In this document: positions 1 through 11,448 of the stretch, piece after piece
How the letters are laid out: each line of letters opens with the position of its first letter
Position numbering within the stretch: the first letter of the stretch is position 1
From: Klebsiella pneumoniae
Lineage (GTDB): Bacteria > Myxococcota_A > UBA796 > GCA-2862545
DNA length: 64,000 nucleotides
Assembly (NCBI GenBank): GCA_945861065.1
Contig: CAMASI010000006.1
Location: 19,377 to 83,376, forward strand
Direction of reading: 5' to 3'
Program-made: the position numbers and the translations under genes
Notes under the pieces: model-generated
The model's input: the letters and a program-made list of their open reading frames with translations, nothing else
Databases searched by the model: none
What the model was told of the DNA's origin: nothing

Positions 1-685
1 TCTCGCTGAGAATCACGATGTCCAACGTGTCCCGAATCAGCGGTTCGAAGGGGTCATCGGTTCCGTCGTTTTTCGTGAGTTGCAACTCTACCGTTGCAGG
101 CCCGGCGGGCGTCCAAGTCATCTCGAAGGGGTCTGTGTCGTAATGGCCCTGCCCGTCCTCCGGTTCGTCCCCGTCGAAGTAGGCGTGCACATGACAACCC
201 ACGCTATTGTCGCTGGGTGCTGACACGTCGCAGCCGGTCACTTCGAAACTGATTTCAAAGGAATCGCCGTCGACTTCCGCACCCGCAGTAGGCCCCGTGA
301 TCACCAGTGTCGGGGCGCCGCCCACCGTCACCGAAACCGTAGCCGACGACGTAGCACCGTCTTCATCGGCGACTTCATAGGTAAAGCTGTCCGACCCCAC
401 AAAGTCATTGTTGGGCGTGTAGGCCACGCTCCGTTTTCCGACGATTTCGACGGTTCCGTCGTCGGGCGAAGACACGGAAGTCACCTCGAGCGAGTCGCCT
501 TTGTCTGCGTCCTCGTCGTTGTCGGTCAGATCGGCCTCTATCGTGAGACCCCCGTAGGTCTCGATGTCATCGTCCACCGCAACGGGGGCCGTGTTCGGAC
601 CCGCAGGGGTGTCGCCGACCGCAGGAACCGGGGCTACGTCTTTGATCGCATTCGTACAGGCTAAGGCCAGCGCCAACGTCCACAT
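1..685 (-). CDS. Lipoprotein with cadherin/Ig-like domain (partial, runs off left edge)
   Basis: The frame is open from an ATG at 685 to the window edge, giving 228 codons with no stop. A GGAG Shine-Dalgarno lies just upstream of the ATG. The N-terminus is MWTLALALAC, a very short lipoprotein signal with Cys10 as the acylated residue. After a linker, residues 34-110 read like the cadherin-like/tandem-95 domain of surface proteins: a TAPVAVDDD start, an internal DNDEDAD motif, then an AYTPNNDFVGSDSFTYEVAD-like core. A second module follows with a Cys pair (CDV... and GCHVHAYFDGDE), possibly another Ig fold. The role is unknown; it is probably an envelope or surface lipoprotein. The missing C-terminus may hold further modules. 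Confidence 0.75.
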   Translation of the reverse strand, partial: MWTLALALACTNAIKDVAPVPAVGDTPAGPNTAPVAVDDDIETYGGLTIEADLTDNDEDADKGDSLEVTSVSSPDDGTVEIVGKRSVAYTPNNDFVGSDSFTYEVADEDGATSSATVSVTVGGAPTLVITGPTAGAEVDGDSFEISFEVTGCDVSAPSDNSVGCHVHAYFDGDEPEDGQGHYDTDPFEMTWTPAGPATVELQLTKNDGTDDPFEPLIRDTLDIVILSE

Positions 686-723
686 TCAAACTCCAACGGC
701 TGCACCGCTGGATTGTAGCGGAT

Positions 724-1137
724 TTATGCGCCGCTGTCGCCCGAGTCGCTCGACGACGACGTCGAGCCCGAGTCGCCCGAATCGCCGAAGAACAAGCCGA
801 ACAGCCCGGAGTCGCCTCCCGAGTCGCTTCCCGAACCCGAGGACCCTGCGCCGGAGTCACCGCCGGAATCGCCGCCACCGCCGCCGCCGCCAGCACCACC
901 GCCGCCGCCAGCCCCGCCGCCAGCGCCCGACGAAGTCGCTGTATCGGAGACCCACGCGGTATCGGCATCGGCATCCGAGTCGGAGTCAGCATCCGAATCG
1001 GCATCCGTGTCCGTATCGGTTTCGGTGTTTGTTCCATTGGGGTCACTGCCGACACCTGAGTCGAGGAGCCCCGTATCGAACTTGGTGGTCGTGCAGCCCA
1101 GGAGGAACAGGGCAAGCAGGTTGGACGTGGGCATCAA
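724..1137 (-). CDS. Low-complexity Asp/Ser/Gly-rich lipoprotein
   Basis: This is a 137-residue protein with signal MMPTSNLLALFLLG followed by lipid-acceptor Cys15. A GGAG lies six bases before the ATG; the second Met is an alternative start. After about 20 residues (TTTKFDTGLLDSGVGSDP) the protein becomes low complexity. First comes an acidic T/D/A/S stretch (about residues 37-60), then a Gly-rich stretch, then S/D/G repeats up to the end, with a short hydrophobic FGLFFGD island near residue 115. No enzymatic domain is visible. Such acidic DTDTDAD-type spacers follow the lipobox in many myxobacterial surface lipoproteins, so it may be a flexible surface protein, but this is inference. The gene lies 38 bases upstream of the adjacent Ig-like lipoprotein and may be cotranscribed with it. 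Confidence 0.7.
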   Translation of the reverse strand: MMPTSNLLALFLLGCTTTKFDTGLLDSGVGSDPNGTNTETDTDTDADSDADSDSDADADTAWVSDTATSSGAGGGAGGGGGAGGGGGGGDSGGDSGAGSSGSGSDSGGDSGLFGLFFGDSGDSGSTSSSSDSGDSGA

Positions 1138-1304
1138 TCACTCCGCGCCGCGGAGATGCCGCGACCGGCGAACTCTACCCGAATTTTGGCGCGCTGTCGA
1201 AGGATTCCCGGAGTCACGGGTGTGATCGCTACCCGTTGATGTCCGTTGCTGGAGAAGTTGTGTCCACGAAAATGACGTAACGCGGTGGCCTGAGAAGTGA
1301 AGAT
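1138..1304. other. Intergenic region upstream of the low-complexity lipoprotein
   Basis: No credible coding sequence is seen on either strand. The segment probably carries the promoter of the minus-strand lipoprotein at 724-1137, whose Shine-Dalgarno is at its left end. I could not identify a convincing -35/-10 pair. Confidence 0.4.
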
Positions 1305-1486
1305 TTGGCGTCTTGCGACTTGGCGACGTGACGACCTCACGACCCCCGGCCTGTCAAGATGGGCGACCTGACGACCTGGCGACCTGACGACCCGGCGACC
1401 TGGCGACCTGACGACGTGACGACCTGACGACCTGACGACCTGACGACTTGGCGACCTGACGACTTGGCGACCTGACGACCTGAGGA
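1305..1486 (+). repeat. Tandem 8-bp repeat array A (CTGRCGAC units)
   Basis: From 1368 to 1479 there are fourteen head-to-tail 8-bp units in perfect register, mainly CTGACGAC and CTGGCGAC with TTGGCGAC, GTGACGAC and CCGGCGAC variants. A shorter, more degenerate block of the same word occupies 1305-1343, separated by about 20 bases of unrelated sequence. Because 8 is not a multiple of 3, every reading frame through the array yields an 8-residue peptide repeat (GRQVVRSS-like). This creates long but spurious open frames on both strands. The same word occurs in inverted orientation at 1724-1795. Confidence 0.9.
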
Positions 1487-1499
1487 CCCCCGGACTTCG

Positions 1500-1658
1500 A
1501 GCGACGTCTTCGCCGCTTCGGCTTTTCCGCTTTTCCGGATCGCCAAGGGGCCAGCCGCCGAGGTGGCAGCCGTCCTTGAGCTGCTGGGCGCCGAAGCCGA
1601 GGACCAGAGAGCGCTGGTACGGAGGGTCGGCGCGATGCTTGACCGGATGGCCCGATGA
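1500..1658 (+). pseudogene. C-terminal remnant of a four-helix-bundle (23S rRNA intervening-sequence/Avd-like) protein
   Basis: The frame ending at the TGA at 1656-1658 reads FRIAKGPAAEVAAVLELLGA, then a helix ending in LVRRVGAMLDRMAR. From memory of the family, this resembles the last two helices of the small four-helix-bundle proteins (PF05635, TIGR02436), whose C-termini often carry an IA(K/R)GSAAE segment and an ML.RM ending. The upstream part of the frame runs straight into the 8-bp repeat array, so the first two helices and the start codon are missing. The piece sits between two arrays of the same repeat in opposite orientation. A homology search was not possible here; chance coding in repeat-rich DNA is the alternative. 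Confidence 0.45.
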
Positions 1659-1723
1659 TGCCCATCCGAGGGGCTCGTGTCGCCGCAAGGGGGGCGAGGG
1701 ACTGATGATGCGCGGCTCAATGC

Positions 1724-1795
1724 GACGCAAGGTCGCAAGGTCGCCAGGTCGCCAGGTCGCAAGGTTGCCAGGTCGTCCGGTCGTCGAGTCGTCCT
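1724..1795 (-). repeat. Tandem 8-bp repeat array B, inverted copy of array A
   Basis: Nine consecutive 8-bp units in exact register (GTCGCAAG, GTCGCCAG, GTTGCCAG, GTCGTCCG and variants). GTCGCCAG is the reverse complement of CTGGCGAC, so this array is array A in inverted orientation. The two arrays flank about 240 bases holding the four-helix-bundle relic. The 140 bases to the right (1796-1938) contain two imperfect copies of a GGCCACCGC...GCAGCGAG word and no credible gene. Confidence 0.85.
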
Positions 1796-1938
1796 ATGGC
1801 CGCAGGGTCAGCGCACGGTCGAGCCCCATCTGGCCGGGACGGGTCAAGGAAGGGCCAGCGGGCCACCGCCGCAGCGAGGGCGGCCACCGCAGCGAGCACG
1901 ACCCGAGACGACCAACGGGTTCGGATCACACCCCGGGG

Positions 1939-2304
1939 TCACGGGCTCTCGACATCCACAGCAATATCCACCTGATCCCTCATCCCCGAGACCATCAGCG
2001 TGAGTTTGACGTCGCCTTTGACGAGATCGAACCCGGTGAGGGGCCCAGCCGACCGGGTATTGGTGTTGGCGAAACCGATCTTCTCGAAATGTGCGAGCCA
2101 TAAGCCGCCAATCGCCGCCTTCTCTTCGGCAGGCTTTTTGTACACCACGTGAAGGCTCACCGCGCCCACCTCTTCTACCCGGCCGTCGCCGACAGGCAGC
2201 GCCATCGGTCCCCAGGGTGCAGGGAGACTCGCTCCGAGCGGGTCAGGAACGGCAGAATCTCCGCAGGCAAGGGCCACCAACATCCACCACACATCGACCT
2301 CCAT
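1939..2304 (-). CDS. Small lipoprotein of unknown function
   Basis: A protein of 121 residues from the ATG at 2304; a GTG three codons upstream is an alternative start. The N-terminus MEVDVWWMLVALAC has a lipobox with Cys14 but an acidic rather than basic n-region, which is unusual. The remainder is globular (GPMALPVGDGRVEEVGAVSL early, DLVKGDVKLTLMVSGMRDQV late) and beta-rich, with no family that I recognise. It is transcribed divergently from the catabolic operon starting at 2352, with only 47 bases between the starts, so the two share a promoter region. Confidence 0.65.
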   Translation of the reverse strand: MEVDVWWMLVALACGDSAVPDPLGASLPAPWGPMALPVGDGRVEEVGAVSLHVVYKKPAEEKAAIGGLWLAHFEKIGFANTNTRSAGPLTGFDLVKGDVKLTLMVSGMRDQVDIAVDVESP

Positions 2305-2351
2305 GGCGCACACGCGGCTGGCCCGGTACTTCGCTCGCCCGGGAGACGTCC

Positions 2352-2777
2352 ATGTCCGACGCCATTCGATCGGCCAGCGCGCCTAAGCCTGTCGGCGCTT
2401 ACCCTCACGCCCGGCGGGTCGGGGACCTGATCTTCGTGTCAGGAATGGGCCCGCGCACGCCAGGCACAGACCTGATTCCTGGTGGGCCAGTTCAAGACGG
2501 ATCCGGCGTTTTATTACCCTACGACGTGGCCGCCCAAATGCGCCAGGTCGTCGCCAACCTGAACGGAGTTCTCAAGGACGCCGGCGCCAGCCTTGAAGAC
2601 ATCGTGGACGTCACCGTATTCCTCATCGACATGCGTCGTGACTTTCCAGCGTTCAACACGGTTTACGCGGAGCTGCTGGGGGAGATTGGCCCAACCAGGA
2701 CGACCGTGGAGGTCAGGGCGCTTCCGACGCCGATCGCCGTCGAACTGAAGGTCATCGCCTATCGGCCCATACGATGA
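2352..2777 (+). CDS. RidA/YjgF-family deaminase, probable 2-aminomuconate deaminase type
   Basis: 141 residues, the normal RidA length, from the ATG at 2352 preceded by GGGAG at a good distance; a longer upstream reading is unlikely. Features typical of the family are GAYPHARRVGDLIFVSGMGP near the N-terminus, an AQMRQVVANLNGVLKDAG helix, and the ligand-binding arginine in PTRTTVEV near the C-terminus. RidA proteins hydrolyse reactive enamines/imines. Close relatives in amn/nba clusters deaminate 2-aminomuconate to 4-oxalocrotonate. That role is inferred here from the 2-aminophenol dioxygenase genes downstream. The stop overlaps the next start by 4 bases, suggesting translational coupling. Confidence 0.85.
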   Translation: MSDAIRSASAPKPVGAYPHARRVGDLIFVSGMGPRTPGTDLIPGGPVQDGSGVLLPYDVAAQMRQVVANLNGVLKDAGASLEDIVDVTVFLIDMRRDFPAFNTVYAELLGEIGPTRTTVEVRALPTPIAVELKVIAYRPIR

Positions 2778-3400
2778 AAATTGCCCACGACATCACCCCA
2801 GTCGTCAGCGAGAAGCTCGCAGTTTGGCCCGGTGACGTTCCATTTCGAAGGACAATGTCCGCGACCCTCGCGTCGGGCGACGCCGTGGACCTGTCGTCGA
2901 TTCACACCACCGTTCACCTCGGCGCGCACACCGATGGCCCCAACCACTACCGCAAGGGAACGCCTGGAATCGGCGAACGAAGCCTGGAACCCTACCTTGG
3001 TCCCTGCCAGGTCATGGCCGTTGCCGTCGGGCACAACAACCGCGTGGGTGTGCACCATCTGACCGGACCGATTCTTGCGCCCAGACTGCTCTTCCGGACC
3101 TCCACATTCCCTGATCCAACGCGCTGGAACTCGGATTTTGCAGCGCTTTCCCCGGAACTCGTGCACCATCTCGCCGATCGGGGCGTGTGTTTGGTGGGAA
3201 TCGATACGCCGAGCATTGACCCACAGCACAGCAAGCTGCTGGAGTCGCATCAAGCCGTTGCAGACCGCGACCTGTGCATCCTCGAAGGCATCCAACTCGA
3301 CGGCGTCCAGGACGGACTTTGGACGCTGATTGCGCTGCCGTTGCGCCTCGTGGGACTTGATGCGAGCCCAGTGCGCGCCGTCCTCCTCGACCCGGCTTAG
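2774..3400 (+). CDS. Cyclase-family hydrolase, kynurenine formamidase (KynB)-like
   Basis: 208 residues, the size of bacterial KynB arylformamidase. The metal-binding signature HxGTHxDxPxH is present as HLGAHTDGPNH at residues 48-58, with Thr replaced by Ala. An early FPGD-like turn (WPGDVPF, residues 18-24) is also present. The family hydrolyses amides or lactones using two metal ions. KynB converts N-formylkynurenine to kynurenine, upstream of 3-hydroxyanthranilate. In this operon it could act on an acylated aminophenol or kynurenine-type precursor, but the substrate is not shown by sequence. It overlaps the RidA-like gene by 4 bases and is 13 bases upstream of the next gene. Confidence 0.8.
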   Translation: MKIAHDITPVVSEKLAVWPGDVPFRRTMSATLASGDAVDLSSIHTTVHLGAHTDGPNHYRKGTPGIGERSLEPYLGPCQVMAVAVGHNNRVGVHHLTGPILAPRLLFRTSTFPDPTRWNSDFAALSPELVHHLADRGVCLVGIDTPSIDPQHSKLLESHQAVADRDLCILEGIQLDGVQDGLWTLIALPLRLVGLDASPVRAVLLDPA

Positions 3401-3413
3401 GACGCGGAACGAG

Positions 3414-6345
<2,932 letters not shown>

Positions 6346-6380
6346 CGGTCAGCTGTGGGTACGATCCTCTGCTGACCGCC

Positions 6381-7901
6381 CTACGGACAATCCGGCCAAG
6401 TTCCGTACGACACTGTGACCTCCTCGCCGCCAACAAAATCGCCAGTGAATTCGATCGCGTTGGTCCCGGCGTCAAACACCCAGGTCGTCACGCCCTCTCC
6501 GTCAATGGTGACCTCGATCGACGCCGGGTCTGGCACGGCGCCGAGCACCAACGTTTTGAAACCTTCGGTCGAAACCCCGGCGAGTTCCCGAATGGACTCC
6601 GGCCATAGCGGGTCACAAATGTCCAACAGGATGCCGCCGGTCGCGTCTGCGGCCTCACCGTAGCCCGCAAACCCAGCGTGGAACGGATCGCCGCAAGTCA
6701 ACGTGAGGTCCACGATGCCGGAAACGACCAGCCGCTGCGCATCAGCGACCGACGTCGCCATGGAATCGACCCAAACATCCCAATCTTGACCAGATTGTTC
6801 ATATTCGTCGGTGACCACAATGACATGAACCTGGGCCCCAGCACGCGCGAATCCGGCATTACAGCCATCGATCTGGGAGAGCGAAATCGCCGCCAGTTCG
6901 AGCAGAGCCTCGGAATACGTCCCGCCGACGCCCAAGACGGCCGTCTCAAACTTCGCGGCGAAATCGGGTGTAAGCGGGGTCAAGAGCCCACTGTTAAAAC
7001 AACCGTCGTCATCGGTAACGACTCCGACCTGCCAGTCGGGAACGACATCCGATAACTCGGCGATAAACGTCGAAAAGGACGCGATTAGGGCCTCTTGACT
7101 CAGCAACATTGACGGTGTCTGATCGACCGCAAACAAGATGTCCACAGGCCCTGGAGGCGGAATCACGAATCCCTCGGTGATTTCCTCGCCGTAGACACCG
7201 CTGGCCAATACGTTCGCAGTAACTACGCCGCGTTGATCGTTGCTTGTCGAGAATAACGTTCCGACAAGCGCGGTCCGGTCCGACGGCGACACGGTCATTT
7301 CCACACGAATCGCCTCACCGGGCGCAATCACAACCGGCAGGTCTGACGTGTCGATCAGCGTGAAGCGTCCATCGCCCGCGAAACTCAAATCTCCCACCGC
7401 CAGGGGATCAGTGCCCACGCTGACAATATCGACGGGCAGGGTCTTCTTGCAGCCGATTCCGACTTCCCCAAAGTCCACAGGACTCGGTTCGAACCGCAAC
7501 TCGGGCACGGAACCCTCGCCCAACAAATCCACACTGACCACAAATTCGTCGGGGTCGTCGGACTCGATGTCGACCCGGCCGATATTCTCGAAAGCAAAGA
7601 CCGGAGAAAACACGACGTCCACGACCACACTTTCTTCGGGTTCGAGGATGAATTCGGTTTCCGGCGCGAGGAGGGAAAAGGACTCGGCGCCAAGCGTTAC
7701 CGAAATCGACGTCACAAGCAGTTCCGTGTCGCCCAGGCTGTGAATGAGGAACGCGTGAGCGGCCTCCTGGCCAGCACCCAGCAAACCCCATTGTAACGAC
7801 GGCGGCGTGACGTCGATCTCCGACCCAGCACTGCTGTTGAGGTCTACGTCCCGATGGAAGTCGAATTCGGAGCAGGCCAAGATGGAGAGGACGAACGTCA
7901 C
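6381..7901 (-). CDS. Lipoprotein with HYDIN/ASH-type 'choice-of-anchor D' repeats and a VWA domain
   Basis: About 506 residues from a GTG at 7901 preceded by GGGG; an upstream in-frame extension would enter the malate dehydrogenase gene. The signal is MTFVLSILAC. Two Ig-like modules of the HYDIN/choice-of-anchor D type follow. Their hallmarks are PPSLQWGLLGAGQEA with FSPVFAFENIGRVDIESDDP, and SPVDFGEVGIGCKKTLPV with STSNDQRGVV. A von Willebrand A-like domain begins at VDILFAVDQTPSM (a DxTxS variant of the MIDAS DxSxS) and includes VIVVTDEYE. The C-terminus is a beta-rich module with Cys near the end. It is probably a surface or periplasmic binding protein. The start lies 20 bases after the mdh stop, so cotranscription is likely. 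Confidence 0.8.
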   Translation of the reverse strand: MTFVLSILACSEFDFHRDVDLNSSAGSEIDVTPPSLQWGLLGAGQEAAHAFLIHSLGDTELLVTSISVTLGAESFSLLAPETEFILEPEESVVVDVVFSPVFAFENIGRVDIESDDPDEFVVSVDLLGEGSVPELRFEPSPVDFGEVGIGCKKTLPVDIVSVGTDPLAVGDLSFAGDGRFTLIDTSDLPVVIAPGEAIRVEMTVSPSDRTALVGTLFSTSNDQRGVVTANVLASGVYGEEITEGFVIPPPGPVDILFAVDQTPSMLLSQEALIASFSTFIAELSDVVPDWQVGVVTDDDGCFNSGLLTPLTPDFAAKFETAVLGVGGTYSEALLELAAISLSQIDGCNAGFARAGAQVHVIVVTDEYEQSGQDWDVWVDSMATSVADAQRLVVSGIVDLTLTCGDPFHAGFAGYGEAADATGGILLDICDPLWPESIRELAGVSTEGFKTLVLGAVPDPASIEVTIDGEGVTTWVFDAGTNAIEFTGDFVGGEEVTVSYGTWPDCP

Positions 7902-7920
7902 ACGAACCCCGTCGGCTATC

Positions 7921-8898
7921 CTACAACAAGTCTGACACGGCAGTGCGCTCGATTTCAAGGTCTTTGATATTCTCTGCAAGTTTGGCTCGACCGAAATCGT
8001 CGAGACGCATGCCTTGAACGACCTCGATGACGCCTGCGGACGACACACGGCAAGGAAAGGAGAAGACGAGGCCTTCGGGTACGCCGTACCAACCTTGCGA
8101 GGGAAGCGCGATGCTCACAACGCGTCCATCGGTGCCTTTCCACCAGTCACGCATATGGTCCACAGCCGCACTGGCGGCACTAGCCGCGCTGGACGCCCCA
8201 CGCGCAACAATGATGGCCTTCCCACGGGTGGCCACCGTTTGAATGAATTCGCCACGAAGCCACCCCTCGTCCAACTGGGCCGCCGCTGGACGTTCGTTGA
8301 TCGTGGCTACCTGCAGGTCCGGGTACATCGTGTCCGCGTGATTTCCCCATACGAACAGGTTCCGCACGGAGGCCACGTGGGCTCCCGATTTCTTGGAGAT
8401 CTGCGCTTCAGCGCGATTCTGGTCCAACCGGGTCATCGCGGTGAATTGGGCGCTCGGAAGGGACTTGGCGTTGGCGCGTGCGATGAGCGCATTGGTATTG
8501 CACGGGTTGCCCACGACGAGCACCCGCACCGAAGGATCCGCGGCAGATGCGAGCGCCTGACCCTGGCCGACAAATATGGGCCCGTTCGCGCGAACGAGAT
8601 CTGCGCGGTCCATATCCTTCGTGCGGGGCCTAGAGCCCACAAGAAAGGCCGCCTTGACGCCTGCGAACGCGACCGACGGGTTGTCCGACCCGACGATTCC
8701 GTGAACCAAGGGAAGTGCGCTGTCTTCGATCTCCATGATCACGCCTGCCAGCTTGTCCAAGGCCGGCGTGACCTCCAACAGCTTCAGGATGACGGGTTGG
8801 TCGGCGCCAAAACAGTCGCCAGACGCCAGACGCCACAACAGCGAATAGCCAATATTGCCGGCTGCGCCGGTCACTGCGACGCTGATCGGGGTCCTCAC
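7921..8898 (-). CDS. mdh: Malate dehydrogenase (NAD-type)
   Basis: 325 residues from a GTG at 8898 with an excellent GGAGGAG spaced 7 bases upstream. An ATG at 8913 would place that Shine-Dalgarno inside the gene, so it is less likely. Family features are the Rossmann motif [11 protein letters not shown] at the N-terminus, [10 protein letters not shown], the substrate-binding TRLDQNRA and the catalytic GNHADTMYP. These fit the 'group 2' malate dehydrogenases of about 325-330 residues. The enzyme interconverts malate and oxaloacetate in the TCA cycle in the cytoplasm. A downstream lipoprotein gene follows by 20 bases; this pairing has no obvious functional logic. Confidence 0.95.
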   Translation of the reverse strand: MRTPISVAVTGAAGNIGYSLLWRLASGDCFGADQPVILKLLEVTPALDKLAGVIMEIEDSALPLVHGIVGSDNPSVAFAGVKAAFLVGSRPRTKDMDRADLVRANGPIFVGQGQALASAADPSVRVLVVGNPCNTNALIARANAKSLPSAQFTAMTRLDQNRAEAQISKKSGAHVASVRNLFVWGNHADTMYPDLQVATINERPAAAQLDEGWLRGEFIQTVATRGKAIIVARGASSAASAASAAVDHMRDWWKGTDGRVVSIALPSQGWYGVPEGLVFSFPCRVSSAGVIEVVQGMRLDDFGRAKLAENIKDLEIERTAVSDLL

Positions 8899-8968
8899 GA
8901 TTGTCTCCTCCATAGGCGGGCACCCTAGCCCGGACCTAAGGTCTGCGCCTCGCCCGCAGCGGCGGGCC

Positions 8969-9586
8969 TTACTCGACTTCGACCACGTCTCCAGAAGCGA
9001 CCAATGGGATCAGATGTTCCATGACCAAGTCTACGCGGTCGACCAAACGGTCCGCGTGGAGGTACCTGCGTCGCATCTCAGCCTCTTCGATCACCTTTCG
9101 AGCGACGAGATGAACGAGTTCGGAGGCCGGCAAGCCCAACACGCGGAGGGCCTCGCCACCTGACCCAGCCCGCCCGGCAAGCTGCCCCAACAGGATGCGA
9201 AGCCGCCCTACAGCATCTTCGCTGCCTGACACATCGTCGTCAGGCATGTGGCCCCGACCCACCCTAAAGGGGTGGTCGCTCTCGATCTCACCCTCAAGCC
9301 GCATGCGGCCGACGTAGTGCAACACGATGTTGGAGCGCCCATCCGGCAGCGTCTGGTGCCCAACGATTTGGCCCATGCCCACATCCGAGTACAACACCGG
9401 AAAGTCCACTGGCGACTTCGGCACAATCGTGGCGACGCCGATCGGCAGGCCCTCATCCATGCACCAAGCCACGAGCGCTCGGTAACGGGGCTCGAACACA
9501 TGAAGGGGCAGGTGTGCCCCAGGCATCAGCACGAGCCGAGGCAGAGGGAACAGCGGAAGGGCCTCACACGCAGACCGGATGTCCAC
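8969..9586 (-). CDS. Lon protease substrate-binding (LON N-terminal) domain protein
   Basis: 205 residues from a GTG at 9586 with AAGGAGG eight bases upstream. A longer open frame runs upstream but overlaps the divergent rhomboid gene and lacks this support. The LON-type start is clear: LPLFPLPRLVLMPGAHLPLHVFEPRYR, then GQIVGHQTLPDGRSNIVL and a RMRLEGE strand. The C-terminal part is helical, matching the YcaM/PUA-like stand-alone LON domain proteins. No AAA or Ser-Lys protease domain is present. Stand-alone LON domains are thought to bind protein substrates; the function is unknown. Its start faces the plus-strand rhomboid gene across about 70 bases. Confidence 0.85.
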   Translation of the reverse strand: MDIRSACEALPLFPLPRLVLMPGAHLPLHVFEPRYRALVAWCMDEGLPIGVATIVPKSPVDFPVLYSDVGMGQIVGHQTLPDGRSNIVLHYVGRMRLEGEIESDHPFRVGRGHMPDDDVSGSEDAVGRLRILLGQLAGRAGSGGEALRVLGLPASELVHLVARKVIEEAEMRRRYLHADRLVDRVDLVMEHLIPLVASGDVVEVE

Positions 9587-9655
9587 CGGCGGTGCCTCCT
9601 TGCACACAACATACCCGAGCGGTCCCGCCCGGCCAGTCCGAGGTAGAACCAACCT

Positions 9656-11422
9656 GTGATCGAACTGATCATTGGACCGAATCGGCGAACCGTCTCCTGG
9701 GAGGAGTTTGAGGCCCTGACCCGTTCGGGCCGGGTCCCTGCCGATGCACAGATCCGCGCTGGCGCGCTTACTGGCGGCGTTTTCGTGCGGGCGGATACGC
9801 TCGACACCTGGAAAGGATTGGTTCAAGACGGCGGCGCTGCCGTGCGAGACGCCATGGCATCTTCACCGCCGCCGTGGGTTGCGATGATCCTGTGCGGCCT
9901 GTCCTTCCGAATTTGGTGGTGGAACGTGACCGTGTTTCCGAACGGTCCACGACAGATGGCCTTCGCTACCCCCGCGTGGTTTGAAGGCGGCGACTGGTGG
10001 CGGTTGTTTTCGTACGGGTTGGACCACCAGGCTTTCTTGCACGTCTTCATGAACAGCGTGTGGCTCGCCGTGGTCGGCACGGCAGTAGAACGGCTTTGGG
10101 GCTCATTCAATACGCTGGGAATATTCGTCGCCGGCACGGTTTGGGCGGCATTCGCGACGGCGGTGTTCGTGCCAGACAACGGACTTATCGGCTCGTCGGG
10201 CGGCGTTTTTGGCCTGATTGGCGCAGTCATTTCGTTCGGGGCGTTTCGCGGCCAAGTGCTTCCCAAATCGCAACGCGTGTGGTTTGGGTTGGCCATGCTG
10301 CCCTACGCCATTGGGATGCTTGCAAGCGGGTTTAGGGACCCGTCCGTGGCGAATACCGCCCACGTCGCGGGATTCCTAAGCGGTCTCGCGCTCGGCGTCG
10401 TGATCGACCCACCACGGATGGCCCGCCGGCCTCGATGGAACGGCTGGGTGTGGGCGGGTTTGAGTTCTGTCACGATGATCGGGCTCACGATCCCCTGGTG
10501 GGGCGGGTTGGGCGCGATGCCGTCTTCCGCTCGCAGTGCGCCTTCTCCGGGCGGCGAAGTCGTGTGGCCCGCGCCTGCAGGCTGGGTCGCCGGGACCGAC
10601 CGGGCGGGTAGGTTCGGCGTCGTCTCCCCCACATCGCGTCGCACCCTGGCCGTCTCCACCGGCTGGGGCGTCCAGCCCGTTGATCCCCTCGACCGCGTTG
10701 CCGGTTGGCGAGATCGCGTGCTTACTCGCTGGCCGGAAGCGCGTCTGGGCCCAGAATCCATGTGCGCCGTGGCTGGCACTACGGGCCTGTCACGCGCTGC
10801 CGACCTTGGAGACGGGTGGCTCCGAATCTGCTCTGTTGCCCGAGGTCGGGGGTACGTGGACGTGTCGCAGGGTTCGTCTGAGGACCCACTTGCGGACCCG
10901 CTGCTGACCGCCTTTGTAGCGGACATCCGTTGGGCGGACCCGCCCGACCTTGTAGCAGCGCGCCTACTAGCCAGCGGAACCGACGTGGGCGTTGCTGAAT
11001 TGTTGGCCGCCGCGACCCTGGAAATCGACAATGGACACGTGGACGCGGCGCGGGAACGCCTGGAGAGCGTCGTCCGTAAAGACCCGTCGTCCCAGAACGC
11101 GTGGTCAGCACTCGCTCGAATCGCTCGAAACGAAACGGAAATTGACGCCGTGCTCTCCGCAGCGACCGAGTCCGCTACGATGTCGTCGGTTGCCACGGCC
11201 CTGGAATGGGTGGGGCGCCGTGACGACGCCGTAGCTGTGCTCAGACTCGCCGCCGCGCGCTGGCCCGCAGACCGTGATGTACGTCGGCATCGAATCCGAC
11301 TCAACGATTCGCCTGTGAGCACGGCTTGGCCCGACGTCCCCCAATCGCTCGCTGGCGCACGGCAACTGTTTCACGACGACGCGCATGAACCGGCGGGCGT
11401 CGCGAATCACTCCGCACCCTGA
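9656..11422 (+). CDS. Rhomboid-family intramembrane serine protease with N-terminal GYF_2-like and C-terminal TPR-like regions
   Basis: 588 residues from a GTG. Residues 1-60 (IGPNRRTVSWEEFEALTRSG, then PADAQIR) look like the GYF_2/DUF4339 domain found at the head of bacterial membrane proteins. A rhomboid core of about six transmembrane segments follows (about residues 75-275). It has LHVFMNSVWL in TM2, the active-site Ser in the GxSG motif IGSSGG, and the catalytic His in NTAHVAGFLSG. The C-terminal half is soluble. It starts with a Pro/Ser linker and ends with a helical TPR-like region (HVDAARERLESVVRKDPSSQ). Rhomboids cleave membrane proteins within the bilayer; the substrate here is unknown. 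Confidence 0.85.
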   Translation: MIELIIGPNRRTVSWEEFEALTRSGRVPADAQIRAGALTGGVFVRADTLDTWKGLVQDGGAAVRDAMASSPPPWVAMILCGLSFRIWWWNVTVFPNGPRQMAFATPAWFEGGDWWRLFSYGLDHQAFLHVFMNSVWLAVVGTAVERLWGSFNTLGIFVAGTVWAAFATAVFVPDNGLIGSSGGVFGLIGAVISFGAFRGQVLPKSQRVWFGLAMLPYAIGMLASGFRDPSVANTAHVAGFLSGLALGVVIDPPRMARRPRWNGWVWAGLSSVTMIGLTIPWWGGLGAMPSSARSAPSPGGEVVWPAPAGWVAGTDRAGRFGVVSPTSRRTLAVSTGWGVQPVDPLDRVAGWRDRVLTRWPEARLGPESMCAVAGTTGLSRAADLGDGWLRICSVARGRGYVDVSQGSSEDPLADPLLTAFVADIRWADPPDLVAARLLASGTDVGVAELLAAATLEIDNGHVDAARERLESVVRKDPSSQNAWSALARIARNETEIDAVLSAATESATMSSVATALEWVGRRDDAVAVLRLAAARWPADRDVRRHRIRLNDSPVSTAWPDVPQSLAGARQLFHDDAHEPAGVANHSAP

Positions 11423-11448
11423 GGGAATGTCCGTCGTAGGACGCAGCT

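Noticed and set aside
1134..1730. Long minus-strand open frames with GRQVVRSS repeats
   Set aside because: They arise from the 8-bp arrays, where all frames stay open; no gene-like composition outside the repeats.
1305..1795. CRISPR array
   Set aside because: The 8-bp units are contiguous with no spacers and there is no cas gene.
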